Assembly: GCA_951802425.1 (NCBI GenBank) | Contig: OX637794.1 | Span: 4,464,001 to 4,528,000, forward strand | Source of the DNA: Clavaria fumosa | Taxonomy: Eukaryota; Basidiomycota; Agaricomycetes; Agaricales; Clavariaceae | Length of the DNA stretch: 64,000 nt | Direction of reading: 5' to 3' | Part shown: positions 32,714 through 44,979 of the stretch, piece after piece | How positions within the stretch are numbered: the first letter of the stretch is position 1 | How the letters are laid out: each line of letters begins with the position of its first letter | Made by a program: the position numbers and the translations under genes | Notes under the pieces: model-generated | The model's input: the letters and a program-made list of their open reading frames with translations, nothing else | What the model was told of the DNA's origin: nothing | The model's database searches: none

Positions 32714-35169
32714 TGATAAATCTGTCTGGGGGAAAAGATGGAACAAAAGAACAGTGCTAGGGCATCTGTTCAAGGATTGAGTAGAGGAACAAGTTGAAAA
32801 TCTGGTTGCAGAGGGGGGGTCACTGTTCAAAGCCTACCAGCAAGCACTGACAGTGGTTTGGGAGAGCCTTACTGAGAAGGAACAGAAGAACTGTAGCAAG
32901 CAAGCAGAGATCTGGAATTCAGGCCCTTGGCCTAAGGATTTGCAAATTTCATAAGTAATTCAATAAATGATCAATTTAAAACAGTTCTTGAGCAGCTTTC
33001 ATTAGTGGAGCAAACAAAAAATTGCACAAAGTTATAAATGGATTCCTTGAGGACCTGCAGAACAAAATGGTAGTGCAGCTTCTAGTCCTCAGCTCATATG
33101 TCAATGAGCAAGGTGAAGCAGTCTGTTCAAAGTGCGTCTTCAAGTTTTCATGGTTTGAGTTGTATTTTGACTTAATCTGGTAGATTTGAGACAAATGATA
33201 GGGTTAGGAAGTTTTCAAAGATTGGAAAACTGGGGAAATCTGGGAGAACTGGTGCCAATACGGAGTGTCATTTGCACAAGGTAGGATTGATCATAATGTA
33301 TATATTGTTACTGGATATGTCTGTGACAGGCGATGAAGATGAAGATGATGGCAAGGGCACCCATAGCAAATGGGCAGTTCTTGGCTATGATGTTGATGAC
33401 TACCCACAACTACCTGAAAGGCCAATAGATGCACCTCTTTCCAGCTTGAAGAAACTTCTCCATGACTTTGTAAAAGCTGTCCATCGTGAGTTTTAATTCA
33501 AAATTGACACTATTTTGTCTGATTTTGTTATGAAGGGCTCCAACTGGGGACATCTTCTGTCCCTTGGACCAAATTAGCTGCCAGCCCAGAGGAATACATT
33601 GAAAAGGGCATTCCTATGAAAGGTCGGCTCAGAGAACCATCATACATGACCAGGGCTGACATTGAAGCTATCTATGACTATTGGTATGGCCTCCAGGACA
33701 AGGAAAAGATCCCTCTTCAATTTTTCAGGCACAAGAAGGCTGGTGTCATGATTGAGAGGGGAAAGTCTAAGGGTTGCTGGATGTCTCCTGGCAATGATGG
33801 AAGTGAGTCGGGGGAAGAATGTCATGATTTGGTACAGATGGAGGATGAGACTGATGATGAGACTGATGATGAGACCAAGGATGAGATTGAGGATGAGACC
33901 AAGGATGAGACCAAGGATAGGAAGGACAAAGGCAGTGAACTTGAGATGAAGGTGAAAGGGAAAGGAAAAGCATTGAAAGAGCAAGAAACCCCAGTTCGGG
34001 GGGAATCTATCTGTCCTACATCACCTGCTGCTGCCAGTGATCGGACAGAGTATCTGGCAGCACTCTCTAACTATCCTGGGTATGTCAAAGCCCTCAAGCT
34101 TTTAGCCCATGCAGTAAGTTTCCATCTTTTCCAACAAGCCAAATGCTGATTATTTCGTAAAGCCCACAGGCACCTCAAAACAAATTGTTCCAGCCTCTTG
34201 GGCTAGATGGGACTACCCTTCAATGCTCCTCCCCAAAAACTTCTTCCTCCAGAAGTGTGATGACCCTGACAACCTTTACCAGTTTGCAAAATGGTTGCAA
34301 GATGCATCTTGGGTAGGGGATCTTCCTGGAAACATTGCAGCATTCCCCTACATCGAAACACTTCTCCTTGGGCTCAGACTAGCTCTGAAGAATATCAATT
34401 TTGCCTTGTTTATGGAGCCATTTTCATTTCCAGAACACACACCATCATTTGTTCATGAGCCCACCCTTGATGCATGGAATGTAATAACGCTTGCTGCTGA
34501 TCAATTAGGGGCTGTCATTGATAGGTGAGCTTCAAACCCCTTTCAAAGTTGAACTTCTTATAACAATCCCACAGACTTGAGGCATCTCAAGTTGCTAAGC
34601 CAAAGCCAGTTGCAATGCAAGTCAAGAGTGCATTTAAAATCAGTCTTCTGCCCACTGCCCTGCAGAAATTGGCAGATGATCTTGGCCTTGGCTTGGAAGA
34701 TTGTGACTGACTTGGTCCTGAATGGAAGAGCCTTTGTGAGGCATATATTTTGGCTGAAGCATTGCTTGCTAAAGCAGGAGGTGGGCTCTTGGCTGTGGGG
34801 GACCGAGTGGCAGCAGTCCCTCATTCACTTGTGCAGTGGAGCAATGCCCGAGCAGTGAAAGATTTTCAGGTGATTGGATTTGTGGGTATTGGTGAGGAAA
34901 TGATGGGTTGGTGGAGGAAACTTCTCCCTCATGGCCAGCACCTGGATGCCAATACCTTGATCAAGACTGACTGGTGTCGTAGTGGACTGTCAGGGATTGC
35001 CCTGATTATGGTGGGTATGAAGCAGTGGGGCTATTGCAGAGCTGCAGGTCAGGAAGCTGTCTGGAAGGACATGTTAGGGGAGATTTTGAAGGTGTTTCGG
35101 ATCATCCCCTCTGCTGACATACTGTTTGTGATTCTTTTTTGGTATTATGGATATGTGCTGATAGTATGA
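32714..35169 (+). pseudogene. Decayed multi-exon gene, uncharacterised fungal family
   Basis: Pieces in order: VWGKRWNKRTVLGHLFKD-stop-VEEQ, VVWESLTEKEQKNCSKQAEI, QNKMVVQLLVLSSYVNEQGE, WKTGEIWENWCQYGVSFAQ, then across an intron (about 33281-33329) GDEDEDDGKGTHSKWAVLGY. Another intron (33488-33530) leads to SVPWTKLAASPEEYIEKGIP, an acidic/Lys-rich DETKDE repeat, WDYPSMLLPKNFFLQKCDDP, and an aliphatic C-terminal part ending at 35169. Splice junctions are good at several places, but in-frame TGA codons (D-stop-V near 32785; D-stop-L near 34710) and a one-base frame loss near 33210 show decay. I recall the layout from repeated uncharacterised genes in Agaricomycetes. It lies head-to-head with the TET/JBP-like relic. 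Confidence 0.5.
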
Positions 35170-35479
35170 GCATAGAGCCAGACCAAAATGGGTTTGTAAC
35201 AAGACTGGAGATGGGGAGGATGGACTACCCATGGCAAAAAAGGCAAATATCAATGGGTAGTAGGCTCATGTGTGCAAAGTGATCATATGCTGAATATTCC
35301 TGTTTTCCTAAATGAATTTGATGGCATTTGCTGAATGAATGTAAATGGCTTGAAATATTCAGCTAAAATCTTAATTCAAATTCAAAGTGACATTTCTTAC
35401 ATCCTGCCTGATATGCTGATGAATATCATATGCCTCTGATGGAGAGAATATTCAAACAATAAGCGCCTGATCTATTGAC

Positions 35480-36385
35480 GTGGCATCCACCAGACCTATT
35501 GCGATAGCCAGAAAAATATCCTGCATGCATCCGCTGGATCTGTTAAAGTGACCAGAAAATATCCAGAATGCATCCGCTGGATCTGTTGAGAAGGCTAGAA
35601 AAATATCCTGGATGCATCTGCCAGACTGATTGCAATGGCCAGAAGAATATCTGGGATGCATCCCCCAGATCTGTTGAGAAGGATAGAAAAATATCCTGCA
35701 TGTATCTGCCAGATCTGTTGAGAGGGCTAGAAAAATATCCTGGATGCATCTGCTGGACTGATTGCAATGGCCAGAAGAATATCTGGGATGCATCCACTGG
35801 AGCTGTTGAGAAGGATAGAAAAATATCCTGCATGTATCTGCCAGATCTGTTGAGGTGCAAGAAAAATATCTGGGATGCATCTGCCGGATCTGTTGAGAAG
35901 GATAGAAAAATATCCTGCATGTATCCGCCGGATCTGTTGAGGTTCAAGAAAAATATCTGGGATGCATCTGCCAGATCTGTTGAGAAGGATAGAAAAATAT
36001 TCTGCATGCATCTGCCAGACCTATTGTGATAGCCAGAAGAATATCCTGCATGCATCTGCCAGATCTGTTGAGAGGGCTAGAAAAATATCCTGGATGCATC
36101 TGCCGGATCTGTTGAAGTAGCCAGAAAATATCCAGAATGCATCCACCAGATCTGTTGAGAAGGATAGAAAAATATCCTGCATGTATCCACCAGATCTGTT
36201 GAGGTGCAAGAAAAATATCTGGGATGCATCTGCTGGATCTGTTGAGAAAGATAGAAAATATTCTGCATGCATCTGCTGGACCTATTATGATAGCCAGAAG
36301 AATTCCTGCATGCATCCACCAGATCTGTTGAGAAGGATAGAAAAATATTCTGCATGCATCTGCCAGACCTGTTAAAGTGGCCAAA
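35480..36385. repeat. 44-bp minisatellite, about 20 copies
   Basis: Units such as gcatctgccagatctgttga followed by gaaggatagaaaaatatcct repeat with small variation; some adjacent units alternate between two subtypes (gaaggata and gtgcaaga or gggctaga variants). The period of 44 is not a multiple of three, so a given strand stays open in all three frames over long distances. The resulting reading frames are not evidence of a protein. Confidence 0.88.
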
Positions 36386-38178
36386 AAATATCCTCTTCAC
36401 CAGATTCAGTTCAACCACTATATAGCATATTCTACAATTGTCCCAGGCAGCTGCACAAATGAAAATAAATTGTTGCGCTGGACGTATTAGACACTGTGCA
36501 GAATATACATCCAGCTATCCTTTTTCCTTGGGAATATCTTATATCTCCTCCGGAATCCAGTGTTTTGAGTGGATTGGGGGATATTGAGCATCCGGTATTC
36601 CAAGTCTATAGGTAATATTTGACTGAATGGGCTGACTCAGCAGTACACAAATTATTTCTTTTCTCACATTCCCATGCTCGATGGGCAAGCTGTGCCACAC
36701 TTCATGTGTTCTGACACAGTAAGTTCTGAGGCTGGTGAGATGTACCTGCCACTGTGGTTGAATGTCACAAAGATGTGGAATGTACAATAAACAAAGATAC
36801 GCACCAGGAGGAGGTATGATAAAGTGATTATTCGGAGCAATCAACCCGGGGAGGGGTGTACCTGGAGTTGGGGGTTGGTTTTCACTTGATTCAGAAGTGG
36901 GTGTTTGCAGATGCTGGCGAGAAGGGCTTGTATCAAATCTCTGACTCTGGCGGAAAGCATGACATGAACGCTCTTGATGACATTGAGCAGGTGTTAATTC
37001 ATGTTGCCTGCAGAGAATGCACTCAAAAGTGGTTATGAGCCTAAAAACACTCACATTAAGAAACCATAGAACAGCACAAAATAAAGCCGTGAATCCTGAG
37101 TGAAAGGAGAGATTAAGCAAGTGAAGAAGGACACCCCAAAGCAGTTGAGGCAGCAGAGATAAAGCAAAGAGAATGTGAAAGGCAAACAAAAGAAGCAAGT
37201 GAGAGGACTACAGTGAGTAAAATGAGAGGAATCAAAGAAAAAGAGTGTGTATTGGGCATGCGCCCGACACACAGGATGTATGCGCACAAGCAAAACCGGA
37301 TAGCCAAGTGATGCACAAAAGTCACATGAATGCAAATTCAAGCTAAAACCCAGTCACATATGTGCCATCAGAAAATTTACATCCAACTGCTAAAAACTTT
37401 GAGTTATATGGACAACATGTGAATTTACTAATGCAATAAGTAGTTGTCAAAGTTCAGGAGACCATGCTCCGAAAGTGCAGAGAAACTATGTACTATTACT
37501 TGAGTTGTCATCTGAAAGGCGAAGCTTTCAGGCTTGAGTTTTGTTGTTTGTATCACATGCTTTTGTCTTGTGTCACCTGATTGATGTTAAATTGTAGTAT
37601 AGATTTGATAATCAGCCTTTTGCCCTGTGTCCCCACCCTGGGTCCATGTCAAATCTGATTCCATATAACATTTATAACATTTGGGCATATTTGTTATGAG
37701 AATTCTACTGTAACAGATTACAGCAATTCATCTACATTCTGGGTTTTTTATCTGGTGGTTTTCACTCAATCTACATCACACAGTGTATGCCCCTGTGGTC
37801 CAAAGACAAGTGCTGGCTTTGCTCTGCTCCAGCGTGAAGGGTGCATCATGGAATCCAATATCGATGTGCAGCAGTTATTTGTTACTCTCAGCCTGTTTGC
37901 GAGTAATATCACTACTGCCAAGGAAACCTGGCTAAGAAGGTTGCCTCAAAATGCCTCAAACATTTATCAGTTTGCTCAATACAGAGTTGAACTAAATCGT
38001 GGCATACAGTGGTACACTAAGAGGAGTATCAGTCTTGTCCGCAGGTCCTTCACATGGCCTTCTAAATGTCTGCTACGCGTAAAGGAAACTCTTGAGTGTC
38101 CGTAAGAGGTCCAGTGGTCCGTTTAAGAAGTATCCATAATGAAAGAATGTCAAGTGGAAGCCCAGGGGGTAAGGTGGA
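36386..38178. other. No recognised gene; one unidentified open frame
   Basis: A 219-codon frame on the minus strand (37198-36539) begins with a hydrophobic Leu/Phe-rich segment and has a Pro-rich middle, but no motif was recognised and it may be chance. A 116-codon plus frame at 37755-38105 is likewise unsupported. The DNA is AT-richer than the gene island that follows. No repeats were delimited. Confidence 0.4.
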
Positions 38179-38839
38179 TCAATTGAGCGACATCTGCCGC
38201 CGCATAATCTCCCGCTTCCTCTCGAGTTGCTCGGATCTGGTCTCGGCGCGCTTCTTAGGACGGGGTGAACGCGCTTGTCGCTGCATGATCTCTAAGCGCT
38301 TGCTTATCGGGCAATCACTCGGCGCTTTCGTGGGACAGCCAGCGATTGACGGGCGAGAAAGTGCGCCGGTCCTTGTATCCTGGCGATGCAAAGATAAGTC
38401 GGGCGCGTAATATATTATTATCGGAGAGGAAGCATGTGGGATACACGTACGTAGACGCAAGCGGTGTCTGTCCCGGTTGTGTAGCTGACAACCATTTACT
38501 GACGTTCCGTATGATAAGGAGACAGTTTGCCCAAGACTCACAAGCAGGAGAGACCAGAGGGGGTAGTTGAATGATGATTGAGTGTCAAACCATTGGGACC
38601 AGTTGATGGGCATTGGAATTGCTGTAGAGTTCGCCAATCGGTGATAGGATCCCTCTTCAGCGGCGAGATGCAGAACTCACGCATGGAATATTGGGTCGTG
38701 AACTTGGGCTTGGGCTTGGGCTTGGCCTCGAACTGGGACTTGGCCGACTCGGGGAAATGCTTACAACACCTGTTGCCTGCACAAAGGCGAATAGGAGGTG
38801 TAAAACGAGAGTGAGCGCGGCAGAGGTGGAATACCGCAT
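38179..38839 (-). CDS. Small secreted cysteine-containing protein, 4 exons
   Basis: Exons 38839-38765, 38654-38542, 38484-38451 and 38379-38179 splice in phase to 140 codons plus stop, with donors gtaagc, gtgagt and gtacgt. The first exon encodes a signal peptide (MRYSTSAALTLVLHLLFAFV then QATGV). The mature part has Cys in FQCPSTG, LSCFYTTG, TACVYDTRTGALS and AGCPTKAPSDCP, the spacing of small secreted fungal proteins. The tail (SKRLEIMQRQARSPRPKKRA and beyond) is strongly basic and could be processed. No domain was recognised. It lies about 250 bp downstream of the Hel2-like gene on the same strand. The model rests on phase consistency of three short introns; the first-intron donor has alternatives. 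Confidence 0.6.
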
Positions 38840-39090
38840 GTTTGACCCGTGGGGGCGCTGGTCAACCCTACGCCACTCGGTCAAGACTGTGAAACCTCTT
38901 TATATGATAGGCGCTGTGGTGGAGCATTATTTGTGTTCTTTGAGTTATGTCTCGCGCTCAACCCCAGACGACTGAGGCCATGATACGTGACGCGCGACAT
39001 TTGATCGATCGAAGATGTGCCGAAGGGTGCCGATCAACAATGCCAAACATCCCGAACAAGGGTCATGGTGGCGATGGTTGGCTCGTTGGC

Positions 39091-41549
39091 TCATACAATC
39101 GGTAACGATCCAATCGTGAACAATGTCTGTTTCTGCTTTCCCTTCCCCTTCTTTCCTTTCGCCGGCTCCTGGACTGACGCATTGGATGGAGTGTCTTCCG
39201 CACCCGCAGCCTGCAAGTCATTGTGTCCCCACACAGAAGGCGGCGGTTCAGATTCCCTTAACATCTTCTTTAGCGACATGTTCCCACTAACAGGAGGCCG
39301 GGCTTTGGCGGAATGGGAAGATGGAAGCTCTGGGAAAGAAGTTTCGGATACTGTGATCGGTTTTGGAACAACAGCGACGGCCCTCGATACATTATTAGTC
39401 TTGACTTCATTGCGTGTTGACGCAGTCGCTGCTGCGCGAAACCCGGATTGGGAACTGGATGCCCACGGTGTTGGTCTCTGAGATTGGTGGTGCCCCGGCT
39501 TGGTGACCAATGGAAAAGGATCAGCGACAGCGCTGGGTGCTTGCATCGGGCCCGAACGTGCTGCTTGTGCTACACGGTCCCATACTTGCCGAGAGGGGTG
39601 ACCAGTCCTGTGTTTGATGCTGATAGCTTGGCCGCTCGTAATTGTTGAGTAACATGGCTCTCCAGTAGTCGAAACCAGTTCTGGAAACTGTTTGCGCTGC
39701 TGTCATACACATTAGAGGCAAGTCGGTACACGCTCAATTCGATGACGTACCTCAATTTTGAATCCATTCCATGACTTCAGCAGATCGCTCCTCTTGTCAT
39801 CATCTTCGAGAAGATCAACAAAGGCGTTCACAATGCTGGCCGTGTCATCAAGACGCTGGTCCAAGACATTATAGATTGTGCTTATCAGATCTCGAGCGCT
39901 GGCCTCTGAGACGCGATACCCTACGGAGGAGGCACTGATGGCGGAAACTGCCGTCTCTGAGTTGAGCGCAAGTGATCGAATACGCGATATAAATGCGGCA
40001 TGTCTTCTGGTGAACAATACATGAGCATGACACGACCTTCCTGTGAGTGCTAGACGCATAGACATACTGCAGAACAGACGCATCATCTGTGGACCACAAA
40101 ACGGGGGGCACTGCAAGATTTATCTCGCCAGAAGGAACACGAGGAGGGGTACTACTGCTATTTCCTTCCCCCTCCAAGGTAAGACTCGAGCCAAAGGCGG
40201 CCCGTGCGCGACGACCACCTGGCCTGGGGGGACCGCTTCCCGAATTTGGGTTAGGCTGATGAACGTGACTAGGAGAAGGGGCGCGTTCGCGTTCATGATC
40301 GTGTTCTCGTCGTGCCCCACGCCGCCCTGATAAGCCGACGCCCTCGAACTCAAACTCGGCTGGGACACGTCGTGCATCCTTTTTGTCTCTAGCCGACATT
40401 TCTCTCCCATGTACATCGACAGTGTGAGCCTGCAAGTCGAGAGGGGTATTGAAGACGACAAACTTCTGCGCGAGACATTGTGGATGGTTGCATGGATGAT
40501 GTGCCTGTGTGAAGTGTCGTTCCTACACGCAAGAAGGCGCCCTAGTAAAGATTATGTCTGAGGGACATAAATCGCAACTCACAAGGCTCTCGTAGTTTCT
40601 GAAACTGTGCCAACATTTTATTTAGAAAAAAGCGTCAAAGAAGTCAGAAACCTCACTCACTACTTATCTATTTGGCCATTACGCTTGCAAACAAAGCACT
40701 CTTCGTGCCTTTCTCGCAGATGCACATACAGTTCGTCGTCGCCAAAGTAACACTCGTAACAAAACCCGCAGAGAGGATGGACGCCCCCTTCAGGTGGCTG
40801 CGCCTGCGGCCCTGCCGGTCTGGATCGTCGATAGTTTTGCGAAGGCAGATGAATTGAGAGCTGATGATGAGTGTAAAGTGTATGTTCGTGGGCGAACACT
40901 TTCTTTTGCCGAAGGCAAAGATCACTGTTGGAGCGAACGAAATAAGGGCGCAATTAAGCTCAGCAGAACTGTTTGGGCAGACCATAGCATCCTGCCATGA
41001 ATCCCGCGGACGTGCAACTTGAGATCGTCCCAGCCAGTACCGGTGTAATTGCACTCAGGGTCTGGACAATTGTATCTGAGGATGAACAGCGTCTCCTCCA
41101 TCATCGTTTGCGTCTCGAAGAAGATTGAAAGCTTCGCGTCTTTGAACGGCATGGATTCTCGCGTGAAGTCTGAAAAGAGGGCATCTGAGGAGACTGTGAA
41201 GACGAGTGACGGTTGGGGCTCCTAATGCGTAGTCGTGGTGATTTGGTATCAAACGGCCGCACATAATTGTGAGATGTTTTGCATTGCTCACCTTGCAGAA
41301 GGTGCAATCCATCCTCTTGTATAGCGATCTCAATCGGAGCGCGCAGACGTGACACGTTCTATGATTACAATTCGCGACAGAGTGATACTTGACGGGTTCA
41401 GCGCAGATGAAACACAAATCCGCATCGATGGGACTTGCGGCGTCTGGCTGAACAGCAACCTTTGGTGCGCGTCGCGCGGGTGAATTGCGCCGCGCGCGAG
41501 GAGCCTTGGCTCGCGATGAATTCGGCTTTTGATTATTTGAAGAAGACAT
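39091..41549 (-). CDS. HEL2: E3 ubiquitin ligase Hel2/ZNF598 homologue, 7 exons
   Basis: Exons 41549-41292, 41221-40983, 40924-40661, 40604-40583, 40522-40068, 40006-39751 and 39696-39091 total 2100 nt (699 aa) and every join keeps phase. A RING finger is at residues 46-86 (CFICAEPVKYHSVANCNHRT and CHVCALRL...CTFCK). C2H2-type fingers follow (CPDPECNYTG, CDLCLRQKKVFAHEHTLYTH, CGFCYECYFGDDELYVHLRE, CFVCKRNGQ). Then come the conserved QVWDRVAQAA segment and a Lys-rich end close to the GKGKQKQTLFT motif of the family. Hel2/ZNF598 ubiquitinates small-subunit proteins of collided ribosomes in ribosome-associated quality control. Exon 4 is only 22 nt (YFRNYESL region). Full length and intact. Confidence 0.9.
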
Positions 41550-41805
41550 ACAAATGGCAGCAACCGTGTTTGCAGTGGGGAAGGAGCAGAGAGATATTCA
41601 ATGGGAGAGAACTTCCCGCGTTGGAACGACGGCGCGACAATTAGCAACTTCGTTGTGGCTCTGCACAGCAGACTGTGTTATAGCACCGTACTGTAATACA
41701 GCTACTGTAGCGACACCTGTGCATTTTTGTTGACCGTTGTAGTCCGTAGTCAACCAGAAAAAAAAATAAAGAACGCTTGTTCGACAGCAAAATCAACGAC
41801 ATTGG

Positions 41806-44560
41806 CTACCTCGTCGCTGCCGCCGGCCTGGGCAGTCGTTGGTAAAACAGTAAGTAGGCACACCTGCTTGACTCGCCGCCACCATCCCCGAACACGTCCT
41901 CAGTATTCACATCCCACACCTGCTCATCGTCTATACGCACCCACCCCTCGCGCGGCGGCATCGTCTGGCTGCGATTAGGATGCAATACATCTAGCGTGTA
42001 GTGCCCACCCGATGCGCTCAGGCCATGGTGATGGAGCACGCCAAAGAGCTTATACTTCGTGGGTGGTGCCTTGCGCGCCGCGGGGGTCATGATCTCTGCA
42101 TCAAAATCGAGAGGTCTATTCACGCAGCCATGTCGGAGACTAAAGTTACTCACCACCACCGACTTCAAGATCCTGCCCGAACGAAATTTGTTTCCCAAGC
42201 TTGACTACGCCCCCAACCTGTGTGTCATACAGGAATCGCTTCATATGTAAGACCAAGATAGGCGGTAGTGAATCGATGAGAACTTGTTGACTGGCTTCAA
42301 TCGGCGTAGTGGAGGACGGCAAATTGATCGAGACGGATTGTGGGGTCGAGATATGGTGCAAAGCGTCTTTGAGTGAATGGATAGTGTCGCGCTGCATGAT
42401 AGAGTTGAAGTAGAATCCCCCATATGATATAGAAACTAACTTGAATATCAAGTCTCAGCGACCTCCAGTCCTCCACAATGACTGAATCCTTTTGACCCGG
42501 TGCTCTCAAAGTGGACTTCAATTTGCCCCCGAATATTCGGCTAATTGGAGATTCAACCGTCTTTATCTATGCACATCATTATTTCCATGAAAAGAAGAAC
42601 GAGAAAGAATCGAGTCAACTCACCGTCCTAGTGATCACCGTTCGATTGCGTTTCCCGACCTCAAACCACTGATCATCAGGCGGAGGGACTTCCTCATGTT
42701 CTTCAGCCAATAAAGGCGGTTTGTGTATCGAAGAATTGGATTCCCGATGCGAACGGGGTGAAGGTGAGATTGACTCAAGCAGCGCAAGCAATTCTTCTTC
42801 CAGGGCATCCAAATAGAAGCCGAGAAATTCTTCCGCATCTTCCTGTTGTCCGCCCTGTAGAAATCATCAGCCAGAGGGTACTCCAAAGCCCAAGTGTCAC
42901 TTACGCGCATACTGTCAAATCTCTTCTTCTCCTTCATCGCATTATATACGTAGCTAGGTATGAAGGCTTCCGTTTCGTTCTTGTCATCTCTGTCCCCGCT
43001 TTCCCGCTCGTCACGCGCTCGCGCTTTACCCTTCCCCCCCACGTCATCCTTTTCATCTATAATGACAAACTCTTTGAGAAACTTGACAGTTGCCTCAACC
43101 AACGGAGTTTTAACCGTTCCTTCCTCGAGATTAACCGCTGAAAGCCCTTCACCGAAAAAGTGCCAGAACGGTTCACAGTGCACAAGGACCTGTAGCACGG
43201 CATTCGCAAAGCACATGTTGCCAGTGTTGATAATGCCGCGGACCTTGGCATTCCTGGCCGAAGCCATAGAGCCGCTTTCCGATATCGACACCTGGCCCGT
43301 GAGAAGCGAGACAAGGCGCGGCGAGAACGAAGCCGGAATGGAAGGTGTAGCCGTAGAGGACGAGAAGGCGGGTATGGAGTAGCCCACAACGGAGGACGTG
43401 GGCAAGCCATTGGCACCTTGCTTTGCATCAGCCGGCGTACGCAGCAGTGAAGCCCATGACTTTTTTTGCGGCACCAGGGTGGGTGATGAGGCCGGAGCAG
43501 GAGCAGACGCAGACGCAGGTTTCAGCTCCAGTGATTGCGAGGTGGGTGAAGGAGGCTCCTTAGCCTGAGAAAGGGATGTGTTGGAGGAGAGCGGAGAGGG
43601 AGGGGTCTGTGTTGAAGGAGTCATTGCGCTCGCAGCACAAGAGCTATTTGTGCTTGACAAAGGCACATGGAGTAAGACGTTGGTCTCAGATATCGATAAT
43701 GATTCGTTTCCACCGCCTGCGAGGGTAGGATTTTGCTCCGTTTCGGCGCCCGCCTCTGCTTCCACATCTACGTCTGAATTGATATGCTGGGTAGCTGTGA
43801 GTTCCGAAGGTGGATCATCCGGAGCCTGCGTGTCGAAATGGGGGCCCAGGATGGGGCTAAGTGGGGGCGTTGGCAGATCTAGGGCCATTTCGACGATTTC
43901 CAGTGGAGGGCGAGCGAGCCGTGAGATGATAACGCCGGGCGCTTGCGATGGATTTGTAGGGCGGCGAGACCAGATAGTCCATGCCGAAGGAGTTTGCGGG
44001 GGCTGGGATGACGATGGCAAAAGAAATAACGATGATCGGGAAGGCGATGGTGGCGTTGACTGCGGCTTGGGTGGAGGAAGCGGTGAGGGTGGGGAAGACG
44101 ACTGTTTTGGAAGTGAGGAGACGGGTTGGTGGGCATGTGCCTGCCATACTAGAGGTCCTGGCTGGTGAGGGGTGGCACTATGAAGCGGAGGAGCGAATGG
44201 GAGAGAATAGGCATGCTGTTGGTGGAGGAGTGGGAGTTGCTGGGAACGTTGGTAATGTGGGTGCTGGTTCGGTAGACCCTGGGCGGCAGAGAAATTTTGA
44301 CCCGAGTAGCCTCCGGTCGTGATCCTAGGCGGAGGTACGACATACCCTGTGGGCGAGATGCTTTGCGGTGAGGGCGGCACCACACTGTTCATAGCGGCAT
44401 ACTGTACGTATGAGTAGGAGTTCGGGTTGAATGGCGCATACGGTGTGTAGTAGGCTGAGGAGGTGGACGGGTACTGCAGGTTGAATTGCGCATGCGACAT
44501 CGCCGCCTTCGAGGATGACGAGGGTTTAGTCGTGCGATATCGTGGCCTCGAATCAACCAT
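41806..44560 (-). CDS. UBP3: Ubiquitin carboxyl-terminal hydrolase, Ubp3/USP10 type, 5 exons
   Basis: Exons 44560-42905, 42854-42624, 42560-42441, about 42391-42154 and 42095-41806 give about 844 aa. Residues 1-440 are low-complexity Ser/Pro-rich (start chosen at MVDSRPRYRTTKP). The Cys box NTGNMCFANAVLQ puts the nucleophile near residue 450; the QQEDAEEFLGFYLDALEEEL block follows; the His box HHGLSASGGHYTLDVLHP lies near residue 780 and the enzyme ends SRCAYLLFYQRL. This is the USP fold with the Ubp3/USP10 arrangement (long disordered N-terminus, catalytic C-terminus). It removes ubiquitin from targets; yeast Ubp3 acts in ribophagy and COPII trafficking. One exon-4 boundary is uncertain by one base. 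It starts 420 bp downstream of the PDA1 stop on the same strand. Confidence 0.88.
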
Positions 44561-44979
44561 CTTCGGAAAAGGTGAACTCTGAGGCAAGTGATGGTCAGGA
44601 TCCCAGTGTGTACTCTGATGAAGACAGTGTCGATTACGACAAGCACGGCGAGGTGGTCAGTGCACTAGCAGAGATGCGGCAATTCCGCGCGGTGTGTTCT
44701 GCCACGGTGTTGCCAGAGAAGGAGCAAGAAACCGAAAAAAATATTCCTGGCTCACACAAAGGATCCCGCACTCAATCATTAAGCCTCAGATAATAGTCTA
44801 AGCATCTATCTACTATAATAAGGACCTCGGCAGTTCTTGCATCGTCCGAATATATCGCGGATAATGATGCCTCGGTTTTTGCTAGACTAGACCAGACATC
44901 TGGAGGGTAATAACGACCAAAAGTGAAGCCAAGTGAGCATATCTGCAATCTTGCCTCCGTAACGAAAGGGGTTGGAAGA

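Noticed and set aside
29428..35169. A complete KDZ transposon
   Set aside because: TET/JBP genes are often linked to KDZ transposases, but no KDZ DDE motifs were found in any frame here.
35452..36418. Apparent repetitive proteins in the minisatellite
   Set aside because: Frames exist in all phases because the unit is 44 bp without stops; no start context or splice support.
36539..37198. 219-codon minus frame as a membrane protein
   Set aside because: Hydrophobic start but no recognisable domain, no repeat family and no splice partner; could be chance in a non-coding gap.
43578..44168. 196-codon plus frame overlapping the deubiquitinase
   Set aside because: Antisense to the low-complexity Ser/Pro-rich N-terminus of the Ubp3-like protein.
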